From Desulfobacterales bacterium HSG2 (GTDB taxonomy: Bacteria; Desulfobacterota; Desulfobacteria; Desulfobacterales; 4be13): a DNA stretch of 43,471 bases. Below, in pieces: positions 33,168 through 42,060 of the stretch (positions are counted from its first letter, which is position 1; every line of letters starts with the position of its first letter). The position numbers and the translations under genes were made by a program. The stretch spans positions 1-43,471 of the forward strand of contig JAUCGI010000024.1 in NCBI GenBank assembly GCA_030378035.1. Reading direction: 5' to 3'. Under the pieces are notes generated by a model. It was not told the origin of the DNA and searched no databases. It was given only the letters and a program-made list of their open reading frames with translations.

Positions 33168-35390
33168 ATGGAAGAAACAGATAGCAATAAAAACATGTCG
33201 AATATAGAAAGATTGCTGGAAAAAGCAAAACGCTCAAAAAACAGATCACTTACCGAAAGCGAATCCAAACAACTGCTAAAAGAATTCAGCATACCTGTGA
33301 TCAGTGAAACCGTTGCCCTGTCCGAAGACGAGGCAGTGAAGATCGCGCAGGAGATCGGGTTTCCGGTGGTGCTGAAGGGGCTTGGAAGCACGTTGCTGCA
33401 CAAGACAGAACGGGGCCTGGTTCACCTGAATCTGACCGATCCCCAGTCCGTTCATCAGGCGGCTCTCTCGGTTTCTGCCGAAGCGGGGGATGAACTGGAA
33501 GGCTTTCTGATTCAGCCTCAGATTCAGGGAAGACGGGAGTTTGCAGCGGGCCTGTTCCGGGATGAACAATTCGGGCCGGTGATCATGCTCGGGCTCGGTG
33601 GTGTGTTCGCCGAGGCGATTTCGGATGTCGTCTTCAGGATCGCTCCGCTGACCGAAACAGACGCGGCTGACATGCTTGAAGAGATCAAAACAAAGCCGCT
33701 CCTCGGCGATTTCAGAGGAGAAAAGGCCGCTGATCGGAGCCGGCTGATTCAGACACTCACAGGACTCTCCCGTATCGGCATGGCGCATCCCGATATTGCC
33801 GAGATCGATATAAACCCGTTGCTGATCACCCCCGACGGTGAAGTCTGCGCGGTTGATGCATTGGTCGTTCTTGCAGAAGACCGGATTCTTTCGGAAAAAC
33901 CGCCCTCTCCCCCTGTTGACCTTTTGTTATTGGGAAAATTCTTTCACCCGAAATCGGTTGCTTTTGTCGGTGCCACCGCCCAGATGGGCAAATGGGGTCA
34001 CATGCTGCCGACCCTCACCATCAGCAGAGGGTATGAAGGCAAAATCTGGCTTGTCAACCCGAAAGGCGGCACCATCGCTGGCCGGCAGGTTTATCCGTCC
34101 GTTGCCGACATTCCCGACAAAGTGGATTTGGCGGTTGTCACCATACCGGCCGCGGGCGTCATGGAACTGATCCCCCAGTTCAAAGAGAAAGGGATACGGA
34201 ACATGCTTCTGATCACCTCCGGTTTTGCAGAAATCGGCAAAGCAGGAAGAGAACTGGAGGAAGCGCTGATTGAAAAGGCAAGGGAAGCCGGCATATTGGT
34301 ATCAGGCCCGAATACAATGGGCCTGTGCAACCCGCATATCCGGCTCTACTGCACTGGCAGTCCGGTATGCCCCAGGGCCGGTTCCACCTCGGTGGTGGCC
34401 CAGTCCGGGAACATGGGAACCCAACTGTTAGCCTTTGCCGAACAGCAGGGGATCGGCGTCCGCTGTTTCTCAGGCTCCGGCAATGAAGCCATGATCACCA
34501 TCGAAGATTATCTCGAAGGTTTTGAACTCGATGATCGGACCCGGATCATTATGCTCTATATCGAAAGCGTGAAAGACGGCCGGCGGTTTTTTGAATCCGC
34601 CCGCCGTATCAGCAAAAGAAAACCGGTTGTCCTTTTAAAAGGGGGACGCACTCAGGCGGGAAAAAAGGCCGCTGCAAGCCACACAGGCGCGCTGGCTTCG
34701 GATTCGGGTGTGTTTGATGCAGTTTGCAAACAGACGGGCATTATAAATGTGGAGAATCCGATGGAACTGCTCGATCTTTCCGCCGCGTTCTCCTCGCTGC
34801 CTCTGCCCGCGGGAAATCGGGTTGCAATTATGACCCTTGGCGGCGGCTGGGGGGTTGTGGCAGCCGACCTGTGCTCTGACAACGGGCTTGAGGTCCCCGA
34901 ACTTTCACCTGAAATCATAGAACAGATCGATCAGATACTCCCGCCTTACTGGAGCCGCTCAAATCCGGTGGATATTGTGGGCCAGAGGGACAGTTCCATG
35001 CCGATAATTATCACCGAGATACTTTCAAAATGGGATGGCTGCGATGCCGTGATCGTTCTGGGGATCATCGGCCAGAAGAACCTGTTCGGCCGGTTCGGAG
35101 ACTCGGTTCTCAAAGCAGACCCGACATATTCTCCCGAATTTGTGGAATCTGCCAGACAGGACCTCGTCCGGTTTGAAGAAGAATATATCGAACATGTCAT
35201 AAAACTGATGGAGAAACACAATAAGCCGGTCTTCGGCGTGAGCCTTCTGAACACAGGGGAAGATCAGACCCTTTACCGGATAGAGGGCAGTGATTTGAAA
35301 GGCGTCTTTTATCCCACGCCTGAGCGGGCGGTGAAGGCATTTGCCAGGATGTGTGACTATCAGCGGTTTCTGGCTCGCCAAAGCGAATAA
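33168..35390 (+). CDS. ADP-forming acyl-CoA synthetase, fused subunits
   Basis: This 740-aa enzyme interconverts acyl-CoA + ADP + Pi with acid + CoA + ATP, conserving energy in anaerobes. The ATP-grasp (beta) part comes first (about residues 20-235, PVVLKGLGSTLLHKTERGLV and EIDINPLL). The CoA-binding/ligase (alpha) part follows (about 260-735, SVAFVGA, VVTIPA, SGPNTMG, VAQSGNMG). The phosphorylated histidine lies in AAASHTGALA. The beta-alpha order is less common than alpha-beta, but both halves look complete. A GGAGGATGG ribosome binding site precedes the start. Substrate could be acetyl-CoA or another acyl-CoA. Confidence 0.88.
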   Translation: MEETDSNKNMSNIERLLEKAKRSKNRSLTESESKQLLKEFSIPVISETVALSEDEAVKIAQEIGFPVVLKGLGSTLLHKTERGLVHLNLTDPQSVHQAALSVSAEAGDELEGFLIQPQIQGRREFAAGLFRDEQFGPVIMLGLGGVFAEAISDVVFRIAPLTETDAADMLEEIKTKPLLGDFRGEKAADRSRLIQTLTGLSRIGMAHPDIAEIDINPLLITPDGEVCAVDALVVLAEDRILSEKPPSPPVDLLLLGKFFHPKSVAFVGATAQMGKWGHMLPTLTISRGYEGKIWLVNPKGGTIAGRQVYPSVADIPDKVDLAVVTIPAAGVMELIPQFKEKGIRNMLLITSGFAEIGKAGRELEEALIEKAREAGILVSGPNTMGLCNPHIRLYCTGSPVCPRAGSTSVVAQSGNMGTQLLAFAEQQGIGVRCFSGSGNEAMITIEDYLEGFELDDRTRIIMLYIESVKDGRRFFESARRISKRKPVVLLKGGRTQAGKKAAASHTGALASDSGVFDAVCKQTGIINVENPMELLDLSAAFSSLPLPAGNRVAIMTLGGGWGVVAADLCSDNGLEVPELSPEIIEQIDQILPPYWSRSNPVDIVGQRDSSMPIIITEILSKWDGCDAVIVLGIIGQKNLFGRFGDSVLKADPTYSPEFVESARQDLVRFEEEYIEHVIKLMEKHNKPVFGVSLLNTGEDQTLYRIEGSDLKGVFYPTPERAVKAFARMCDYQRFLARQSE

Positions 35391-35547
35391 CTTGCACTTA
35401 AACTTGCACTTGCACTTGCACTTAAACTTGCACTTAAACTTGCACTTGCACTTGCACTTAAACTTGCACTTGCACTTGCACTTGCAACTTGGCTGTTCTT
35501 CAACTTGAAGTTTGTCCGTTTAAGTTCAAGTTCAAGTTCAAGTTTAA
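35391..35547. repeat. Hexamer array left of a four-helix-bundle gene
   Basis: CTTGCA and CTTAAA hexamers (35392-35490) are followed by GTTCAA units (35521-35547) in the opposite sense. Together with 35742-35905 they surround a small gene remnant. Confidence 0.85.
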
Positions 35548-35745
35548 GTGCAGGTTATTGACAGTATTCCAAAAGGAAACGCTACACTTACAGATCAACT
35601 AAGGCGAGGTTCTGCGATGGAATGTGGCGCGATATTGGATGTTTGTAAAATACTTCATGAAGAGAATTTCCGAAATGGGAAAAAACTGTTAACCGACGTC
35701 GTTTCAATGTTGACAAAAATGTGCTTTCCTGAAAATCAAATGTGA
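35548..35745 (+). pseudogene. S23/IVS-type four-helix-bundle protein, internally deleted
   Basis: A 65-aa frame reads IDSIPKGNATLTDQLRRGSAMECGAILDVCKILH... and ends LLTDVVSMLTKMC. These segments are the start and end of the four-helix-bundle proteins first found in rRNA intervening sequences, but the central helices between DQLRR and GSAMEC are missing. It is flanked by hexamer arrays on both sides. Probably non-functional. It could be a short truncated but expressed protein. Confidence 0.7.
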
Positions 35746-35905
35746 ACTTGAACTTGTTCACATATATGTTCTGGTTCAAGTTCAAGTGCAAGTTCAAGTT
35801 CAAGTTCAAGTTCAAGTTTAAGTGCAAGTGCAAGTTCAAGTTCAAGTTCAAGTTCAAGTGCAAGTGCAAGTTCAAGTTCAAGTTCAAGTTTAAGTTTAAG
35901 TTTAA
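35742..35905. repeat. Hexamer array right of the four-helix-bundle gene
   Basis: GTTCAA, GTGCAA and GTTTAA hexamers repeat almost without interruption from 35775 to 35905, ending at the guaA ribosome binding site. They are the inverse of the left array, so the whole 35391-35905 region can fold back. Confidence 0.88.
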
Positions 35906-35920
35906 AAAGGATATTTTTAA

Positions 35921-37450
35921 ATGATACTCATTATAGACTTCGGTTCCCAGTACAACCAGCTCATTGCCCGGCGTGTGCGGGAATGTCATGTTTACTGTCA
36001 GATCGAGCCGCCCCATATCGGCGTGGATGAGATCAGAACCCTGAAACCGGAGGGGATCATCCTCTCTGGAGGCCCTTCAAGTATTTACGAAGAGGGATCG
36101 CCGAAAATTGACAAAGCGATTTTCGATTTGGAGATTCCTGTTCTTGGAATCTGTTACGGAATGCACTTTATGGTCAACGCGCTCGGCGGAACTGTCAAAG
36201 GCGCGGGAAAACGGGAATACGGCTTTGCAGAGCTCGTTATCGACCAGGCAGAAGGTCTTTTCAAAGGGGTTGACAAAAGGACAACCTGCTGGATGAGCCA
36301 CGGCGATTCCGCAGAAAAGCTGCCGGCCGGCTTTGAAAACATCGGTTCCACCGAAAACACCGAGGCGGGCGCAATCTTCCACAGAGAGAAAAAATTTTAC
36401 GGGGTTCAGTTCCATCCTGAAGTCGAGCATACGTCCGAAGGAAGAACCATGCTCCGGAACTTCCTTTCCGACATTTGCGGATGTGAGCAAACATGGACCA
36501 TGAAGTCCTTTGCCCAGGACGCTATTGCCCGGATCAGGGAAACTGTCAAAGATAAAAAAGTGATCCTCGGCCTGAGCGGCGGAGTCGATTCTTCTGTCAC
36601 AGCCCTGCTGATCCATAAGGCTGTGGGAAAACACCTGACCTGCATCTTTGTGGATAACGGCCTCCTGCGCAAGAATGAGGGCGAAAAACTGGAAAAGGTG
36701 CTGAAACAGCATCTTGACATCAATATACGGTTTGTCAATGCTGAGGACCAGTTTCTGACACCATTGGCAGGGGTGACGGATCCTGAAAAGAAACGGAAGA
36801 TCATCGGCAAGGTCTTTATGGATGTCTTTGAAGCCGAAGCTCAGAAAATAGAAGATGCTGAATTTCTGGCCCAGGGAACCCTGTATCCGGATATTATTGA
36901 ATCCGTATCCGCGTTCGGCGGGCCCACAGCCGTCATCAAATCCCATCATAATGTGGGCGGGCTTCCTGAAAAGATGAAGTTGAAGCTTGTGGAGCCTTTG
37001 AAATATCTGTTCAAGGATGAGGTCCGTGCCTTGGGAGAAGAGATCGGCCTCGAGGATGAACTGGTGTGGCGGCAGCCCTTTCCGGGGCCGGGTCTTGCCA
37101 TCCGGATCATCGGGGAGATCACCAAGGAGCGGCTTTCCGTTTTAAGGGAAGTGGATGCGGTTCTCCTTGAAGAAATCAGAAAGAGCGGGTATTACAAGAA
37201 GTTATGGCAGTCCTTTGCCGTTCTTCTGCCGATCAAAAGCGTCGGCATTATGGGCGATCAGCGGACTTATGAGAATATTGCTGCTATCCGGGCTGTCACC
37301 AGCACGGACGCCATGACAGCGGACTGGGCCAGGCTCCCTTATGAACTTCTGGGGGGGATATCAAACCGGATTATCAATGAGGTGAGGGGGGTTAATCGGG
37401 TGGTTTATGATATTAGTTCTAAGCCGCCTAGTACGATTGAGTGGGAATAG
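35921..37450 (+). CDS. guaA: GMP synthase (glutamine-hydrolysing)
   Basis: This 509-aa cytoplasmic enzyme aminates XMP to GMP. The N-terminal glutamine amidotransferase has the nucleophile motif GICYGMH and the catalytic histidine and glutamate in HPEVEHT. The ATP pyrophosphatase domain has the P-loop LSGGVDSSV (about residue 218), and the C-terminal dimerisation domain ends with the conserved KPPSTIEWE. Length is normal. It starts 15 bp after a hexamer array and is followed by a hairpin. Confidence 0.97.
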   Translation: MILIIDFGSQYNQLIARRVRECHVYCQIEPPHIGVDEIRTLKPEGIILSGGPSSIYEEGSPKIDKAIFDLEIPVLGICYGMHFMVNALGGTVKGAGKREYGFAELVIDQAEGLFKGVDKRTTCWMSHGDSAEKLPAGFENIGSTENTEAGAIFHREKKFYGVQFHPEVEHTSEGRTMLRNFLSDICGCEQTWTMKSFAQDAIARIRETVKDKKVILGLSGGVDSSVTALLIHKAVGKHLTCIFVDNGLLRKNEGEKLEKVLKQHLDINIRFVNAEDQFLTPLAGVTDPEKKRKIIGKVFMDVFEAEAQKIEDAEFLAQGTLYPDIIESVSAFGGPTAVIKSHHNVGGLPEKMKLKLVEPLKYLFKDEVRALGEEIGLEDELVWRQPFPGPGLAIRIIGEITKERLSVLREVDAVLLEEIRKSGYYKKLWQSFAVLLPIKSVGIMGDQRTYENIAAIRAVTSTDAMTADWARLPYELLGGISNRIINEVRGVNRVVYDISSKPPSTIEWE

Positions 37451-37460
37451 CGAACGGAAA

Positions 37461-37491
37461 CTGTATAACACCCAAACTGGGTGTTATACAG
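37461..37491. terminator. Perfect hairpin after guaA
   Basis: CTGTATAACACCCA, loop AAC, TGGGTGTTATACAG: a perfect 14-bp stem 10 bp after the stop codon. There is no T-tract, so termination is likely but not certain. Confidence 0.55.
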
Positions 37492-37558
37492 ATTACGAAA
37501 AAGGTTATCTGCAAATTAACGCGATGTGCAACTTTTAAGGGTGTTTAAATGGGGGAGG

Positions 37559-38150
37559 CATCGTGATTTGATACCAGAACCCCGTGATTCGGCCTCAGCG
37601 ATGCTGTGATTTGTTGCAAAAGATATCGTGATTTGATACCAGAACCCCATGATTCGGCCTCAGCGATGCTGTGATTTTGGGCAAATATCGTGATTTGATA
37701 CCAGAACCCCGTGATCCGGCCTCAGCGATGCTGTGATTTGGGGCAAAAGATATCGTGATTTCATACCAGAACCCCCGTGATTCGGCCTCAGCGATGCTGT
37801 GATTTGGGGCAAAAGATATCGTAATTTGATACCAGAACCCCGTGATCCGGCCTCAGCGATGCTGTGATTTGGGGCAAAAGATATCGTGATTTGATACCAG
37901 AACCCCGTGATTCGGCCTCAGAAATGCTGTGATTTGGGGCAGAACATATCGTGATCTGATACCAGAACCCCGTGATTCGGTCTCAGCGATGCTGTGATTT
38001 TGGGCAAATATCGTGATTTGATACCAGAACCCCGTGATTTGGCCTCAGCGATGCTGTGGCAAAAGATATCGTGATTTGCAGAACCCTGTGATTCTGACTC
38101 AGAGATGCTGTGATTTGGGGCAAATATCGTGATTTGATACCAGAACCAGT
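37559..38150. repeat. About nine tandem copies of a ~65-bp unit
   Basis: The unit begins ATCGTGATTTGATACCAGAA and occurs at about 37561, 37626, 37688, 37753, 37819, 37884, 37949, 38011, 38069 and, in part, 38127. Periods are 58-66 bp. Each unit itself contains three GTGATT motifs about 21 bp apart (ATCGTGATT, CCGTGATT, CTGTGATT), so it grew from a ~21-bp precursor. Because the period is not a multiple of three, coding is unlikely. Confidence 0.92.
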
Positions 38151-38159
38151 CCCATATTT

Positions 38160-39095
38160 TCACCTTCTTTGTTGGTTGATATATTCTTTGAAGGATAAGA
38201 AAAGTGTATTAGCAACTTTTATTCCATCAAGAAGCATTTTATAGACCAGATCAGCACCACTTATGAAATTATTTTTGAAATTTTTATCTGATGATATCTC
38301 CTTTTCCCAAGCCCCGGGGTTTTTCACAAACTTCCATATCTCGTCTTTTATCTTATTATTGGGATCAGAATACAAAGTTTCAGGGAAACCATAAACAAGA
38401 GGATTCCCTTCTCTGGGCCACCAAGGAAGTCTGAAGGCATGAGTGTATGCATCTCTGATTTTAGCAGCCTCAGAAAACTTTTTCCACTCATCTCTTATAT
38501 TTTCACATCCAGGGTATTGATTAATCTCATCAAGGAAATTATCTGCTCTTCTTTCAGATTCCCTTCTGATTTCCGGTTCAAAAAGATTCCCAAAGTCTTC
38601 TGCTACCAGAACACGGTTTGTTAGTTGTATAATATACATCATTCTTTTCAGATATTCTGCAATCGTAGAGCCCATGATAAGTGTTGACATAAATGTCGGA
38701 AGATGGCTGTATATGTTATGGTCTGATGGTTCCCTTAATTGCAGATATAGGAATTCCAGATTCTCAAAAACCATCTTAGCAAAAGCATTCATAGCGTTCC
38801 AATAGGGTCTCTGATCTATCATCGCTGTTTTACACTTTTTATGAAACAGGTCGTTCAAATCTGAATAGGAATTCTTCAAATCTGAATAAAATTGTTCCAA
38901 GTCTTTGATCTTGCTGCCGCTGAACACAGATTTAAAAAGAGTCGAGGTTTGATAGGCATCATCTTCCGGGGTAGCTTTAATAACTTTTTTTGTAGAGGGT
39001 ATAGAAACTGCGGTCCGTGTACTTATATCCTCTTTGAAGAATGTGACCCCGAGAAAAAACGGGAGCTTCATCCTGGCACCGATAAAAGGCGGCAA
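38160..39095 (-). CDS. Hypothetical helical protein with HEPN-like motif
   Basis: This 311-aa protein is predicted all-helical and charged, with no signal peptide or clear membrane helix. I do not recognise a family. RDAYTH (R214-H219) fits the Rx4H pattern of HEPN ribonucleases, but one short motif is weak proof. It stands alone, downstream of the tandem repeats on the opposite strand. The first methionines (38160-39095 frame) are ambiguous: M1 and M9 are both possible. Confidence 0.5.
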   Translation of the reverse strand: MPPFIGARMKLPFFLGVTFFKEDISTRTAVSIPSTKKVIKATPEDDAYQTSTLFKSVFSGSKIKDLEQFYSDLKNSYSDLNDLFHKKCKTAMIDQRPYWNAMNAFAKMVFENLEFLYLQLREPSDHNIYSHLPTFMSTLIMGSTIAEYLKRMMYIIQLTNRVLVAEDFGNLFEPEIRRESERRADNFLDEINQYPGCENIRDEWKKFSEAAKIRDAYTHAFRLPWWPREGNPLVYGFPETLYSDPNNKIKDEIWKFVKNPGAWEKEISSDKNFKNNFISGADLVYKMLLDGIKVANTLFLSFKEYINQQRR

Positions 39096-39206
39096 ACCGT
39101 TTGATCGGAGTCATAAGAAACTGGTTCGGATACATCGAAGTGACGGATACCAGTATTCAACACCGGAAATGTTCTGATTTCAGGCGTTCAGTTCTTAAAA
39201 ATGAAT

Positions 39207-39235
39207 TTGACAACAATCCAGTTTGTGATTATATG
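39207..39235 (+). promoter_or_regulatory. Putative sigma-70 promoter of the mazE gene
   Basis: TTGACA (39207-39212), a 17-bp spacer, then TATATG (39230-39235), 33 bp upstream of the mazE start codon. AGAGGA is the ribosome binding site. Confidence 0.55.
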
Positions 39236-39267
39236 TATAATTATATGAATTATAAGAGGATGCGGAT

Positions 39268-39522
39268 ATGACAACATTGATAAGAATTGGAAATTCACAA
39301 GGGATAAGAATTCCAAAAGCAATTATTCAACAAGCCCGATTGGAAGACAAGGAATTAGTTTTCAAAGTCATTGATGAAGGACTTTTAATACAACCTGCAC
39401 AAAAACCAAGACAAGGTTGGAAAAAGGAATTTGACAAAGTTCTTGAAACAAAAAGAACAGATCAAATTGATCAGGAATGGTTAGATGCGCCTTTAACTGA
39501 TGATGAGGAATGGGAATGGTGA
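39268..39522 (+). CDS. mazE: MazE/AbrB-type antitoxin
   Basis: This 84-aa protein has the swapped-hairpin AbrB DNA-binding domain (residues 1-45, RIGNSQGIRIPKAI) and an acidic C-terminal tail (DQEWLDAPLTDDEEWEW) for toxin binding. It should neutralise a MazF toxin and repress its own operon. The next gene overlaps it by 7 bases and is a truncated mazF, so the pair is broken. Confidence 0.88.
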   Translation: MTTLIRIGNSQGIRIPKAIIQQARLEDKELVFKVIDEGLLIQPAQKPRQGWKKEFDKVLETKRTDQIDQEWLDAPLTDDEEWEW

Positions 39523-39647
39523 AACCGGGCATTAAAAGATTTGACATCTGGTTAGTTCAACTGGACCCAACGCGAGGTTCAGAGATAAAAAAAACTCTTT
39601 TTTTTGGGGAAGCAACAAAAGAAGTCCCTCATGCCAACCTTGGTTAA
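39516..39647 (+). pseudogene. mazF: Truncated MazF toxin
   Basis: A 43-codon frame begins KPGIKRFDIWLVQLDPTRGSEIKKT, the conserved N-terminus of MazF mRNA interferases, then departs from the family after about residue 28 and stops. The rest of the ~110-aa toxin is absent. The antitoxin is therefore an orphan here. The sequence after the break (39600 on) is AT-rich and unrelated. Confidence 0.88.
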
Positions 39648-40041
39648 TAAAATAAAAATGCATTGCCTCTGACGACAGAATCGCAAATACGCAGACTTGA
39701 CAGCAAAAAAAAGACTTGACAGCATATTTTTATCTGTGGCAATCTGTAAAAAATTTGAAAGGGAGATGGTGTTTTACAGGAAACTGTATAATTACCGGGG
39801 TGTCCCACCTTTTACATGGAAGCGGATAGCACGGTCTATCTGCCGGTATCCAGATTTCACAAATATCGGATAAGAGTGTTCCGTCAGTCTTTTCGGATAC
39901 CTGTGTGATCCTGTCCAGACTTGGGAGACAGCCACTTTATGTAACCGGCTACAGACAGATATCTTCATGCCTGTCAACTAGAGGATGCTTTCGGCATTAT
40001 TTATCCTCTATACTGGGCAACAAAAATGAAAGGGAAATTAT
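39648..40041. other. Intergenic stretch with a possible insertion-sequence remnant
   Basis: Contains GACTTGACAGCATATTTTT (about 39714), which recurs at 41730 as a similar GCTTGACAACATATTTTTT with GTGGCA after it. Between 39800 and 39970 a broken plus-strand frame has a weak likeness to IS200/IS605 TnpA around HKYR, but I cannot support it as a gene. Confidence 0.4.
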
Positions 40042-41208
40042 ATGAAGCTGTTATCAGATAAAAGAATCGATTGCTATTCTGTCCTATTGGATATGAGTGT
40101 CCATGACTATTTAAATATCATCAATCAAGCATACGAAAGTAGTGGTGGTATAGAGGACCAAAGAGATCCGTTAAAAACAAGTACCGCTATAAGAATACGT
40201 AAAAGAATGATAGAAGATTTGAAGAATGGTGCTGTATTGCCTCCTATTGTCTTGGGAGTAGTTGTTCCGGATCAAACTTTCAGAAGTATAGAGGAAATGG
40301 ATGAACAAAGTTTCAGAGATTCAATCAATTCACAGCCAAAAGAAAATATATCTATTATAGACGGAATGCAACGAACGACTGCAATAACAGAGTTGATTAG
40401 ATCAAATAATGATATATATCAAAGAATGATTCGCATTGAGTACTGGATAGCAAAAAACACAAATAGCTTAATTTACAGGATGCTGGTATTAAATACAGGG
40501 CAAGTTCCATGGGATTTGAGGCGACAGATTGAAGTTGTGTTCAGATCCATGATTCAGGAAATTAGAAAAAAGGTTAGTTCAATTGACGTGTTAGCTATAA
40601 AAGACCAAAGAAGGCGTTCTCGTGCCGGACAATTTCAGGCAAATCAGCTTATTGAGCTTTTTTTAGTATTTGGTGCAAGAAAGGAAAAAATTGATACTAA
40701 AGAAAGACTTGCAGATGAATTTACAAGGTTAGACTTTATTGAGGCTACAGGTGACAAAGAATTCAATAATATATTTTATGAAGCAATAGACTATATGGGA
40801 AAATTCGACATTGCATTTGATAAATACAGGCCGAAAGAACAAATGGAAACACGTTTTAAGTCGGGTAAAGATTTGTTTACCAGCCAACCCGTAAGAGTTG
40901 GCTTTATTACAGCTATTGCATTGGAAGTTCTTGGAAGACCAGGGATACATTATAACAGATCGGAACAACAGAAAAGATGGGAAAATATAAAAGATCAGGC
41001 TGATAATCTCTTGAGCGGACTTAATGATATGGATAGCAGCCAAGTTGGAAATTTTTTGGACTTGGCAACATTAAGTGAATTGATAAGCCAAAAATCGACG
41101 AGCAAGATTGGTGATTTTGAAAGGGAGTTTTTTTTAAAAGCATTTAAAGTGCTAATTGAAGAAAAATTTGCTTTCTCAAGCATGACCCCTTGTTGGAGAG
41201 CATATTAA
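40042..41208 (+). CDS. DGQHR/ParB-like (DUF262-type) domain protein
   Basis: This 388-aa protein has the motif IIDGMQRTTAI (about residues 105-115), the signature of DGQHR/DUF262-type ParB-fold proteins found in DNA modification and defence loci (DndB, GmrS and relatives). The conserved D107 and R111 are present. No partner gene (DNA-phosphorothioation, GmrD or a helicase) adjoins. An AAAGGGA ribosome binding site precedes the ATG. Function beyond nucleic-acid-linked NTP or nuclease activity cannot be assigned. Confidence 0.7.
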   Translation: MKLLSDKRIDCYSVLLDMSVHDYLNIINQAYESSGGIEDQRDPLKTSTAIRIRKRMIEDLKNGAVLPPIVLGVVVPDQTFRSIEEMDEQSFRDSINSQPKENISIIDGMQRTTAITELIRSNNDIYQRMIRIEYWIAKNTNSLIYRMLVLNTGQVPWDLRRQIEVVFRSMIQEIRKKVSSIDVLAIKDQRRRSRAGQFQANQLIELFLVFGARKEKIDTKERLADEFTRLDFIEATGDKEFNNIFYEAIDYMGKFDIAFDKYRPKEQMETRFKSGKDLFTSQPVRVGFITAIALEVLGRPGIHYNRSEQQKRWENIKDQADNLLSGLNDMDSSQVGNFLDLATLSELISQKSTSKIGDFEREFFLKAFKVLIEEKFAFSSMTPCWRAY

Positions 41209-41262
41209 ATCATGTCAAGAAATATGATAGAAGCTAATATGCAAGTTTTTTCAATTTTATGT

Positions 41263-41740
41263 TAGAATCTCATACAAACGGAGAACGAAGTTTTTTGACA
41301 GCTTCAAATTTGAGCATTTTATAATATGTGGAATCTTTTATTCTTGACAACCATTTCCGATTAAAAGTGATTTCCAGCTTTTTTGTATCTTTATGAATTC
41401 CCCAGCTATCAATAATTCCAAAGTGCAGCTTTTCATATTCGATACCGTTGTAAAATAAGCCTTCAAATTTTATACGAACATTTTCCCAACGATTCAGGCT
41501 GTCTTCCAGCCGCTTATACCATCGCTGATCTTTGCCCGAACCGCAATTTTCAAGGACTTCATAACGGGTTATCAACAACTCTTCTTTCCATCCTTCCTGC
41601 TGACTCCGCATTAACAAATACAGTAAAAAAACGAAGTCCGGTTTTGTGGGCATTTTATTTATCCCTTTCAGCATGGATTTTCTATTATGGCAAATTGCTG
41701 AAAATCCGTTTTCAGGAAATATAAAGGGGCTTGACAACAT
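41263..41740 (-). pseudogene. Broken plasmid-type replication initiator (RPA family)
   Basis: The minus-strand frame has the winged-helix pattern of replication initiator protein A: LLITRYEVLENCG, RWYKRLEDSLNRWENV, FGIIDSW, and KLRSP. After RSP the frame shifts, and RLYEIL, the expected continuation, lies in another frame followed by a stop. The C-terminal half of the protein is missing. It suggests past integration of a plasmid. A 62-bp piece of this gene is duplicated at 43110-43171. Confidence 0.7.
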
Positions 41741-42060
41741 ATTTTTTTTGTGGCATTTTGTAAAAAACGGTCTGAAACAGAGTAACCAAAATTTCCCGGT
41801 CTGTATAAGGACGTCATACAGTTGAAATACAGGTTAAAATATGAAGCCGATACTGCGAACATAATGCGTTGCTGGGAGATATCCCTGTAAAAAACCGAAC
41901 TGTTGAGATTATCACCGCTCCGTATGCCAAAGCAAAAAAGCATATCCCGGACAAGCTTCAGTATTGATAGCATAATTACTGGCTGACAGGTCATTTCATG
42001 CCAACCGAATTCCCTTCGGGCTTATCCTCTAAATTATGTGCTTAAAATTGGAGAATTTTA
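41741..42060. other. Intergenic stretch, mostly unassigned
   Basis: Contains the second GCTTGACAACATATTTT sequence (41730-41770) shared with 39714 and a short open plus-strand segment (IITAPYAKAKKHIPDKLQY) that stops near 41968 and has no start or recognised family. It may be debris. Confidence 0.4.

Noticed and set aside
35588..36016. Low-complexity 142-aa minus-strand frame rich in NLNLNLHL
   Set aside because: It is a translation of the hexamer array and overlaps guaA on the other strand.
36077..36949. A 290-aa minus-strand frame
   Set aside because: It is antisense to guaA, whose motifs are complete.
37559..38150. CRISPR array reading of the 65-bp repeats
   Set aside because: Whole units are alike with no unique spacers, and the sub-structure is threefold, so it is a plain tandem repeat.
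37918..38163. An 81-aa repetitive protein on the minus strand
   Set aside because: The repeat period is not a multiple of three, so no peptide repeat is maintained; no start signals.
39800..39980. IS200/IS605 TnpA pseudogene
   Set aside because: Only a very short HKYR-like stretch matches, and the reading frame cannot be followed; too weak to call.
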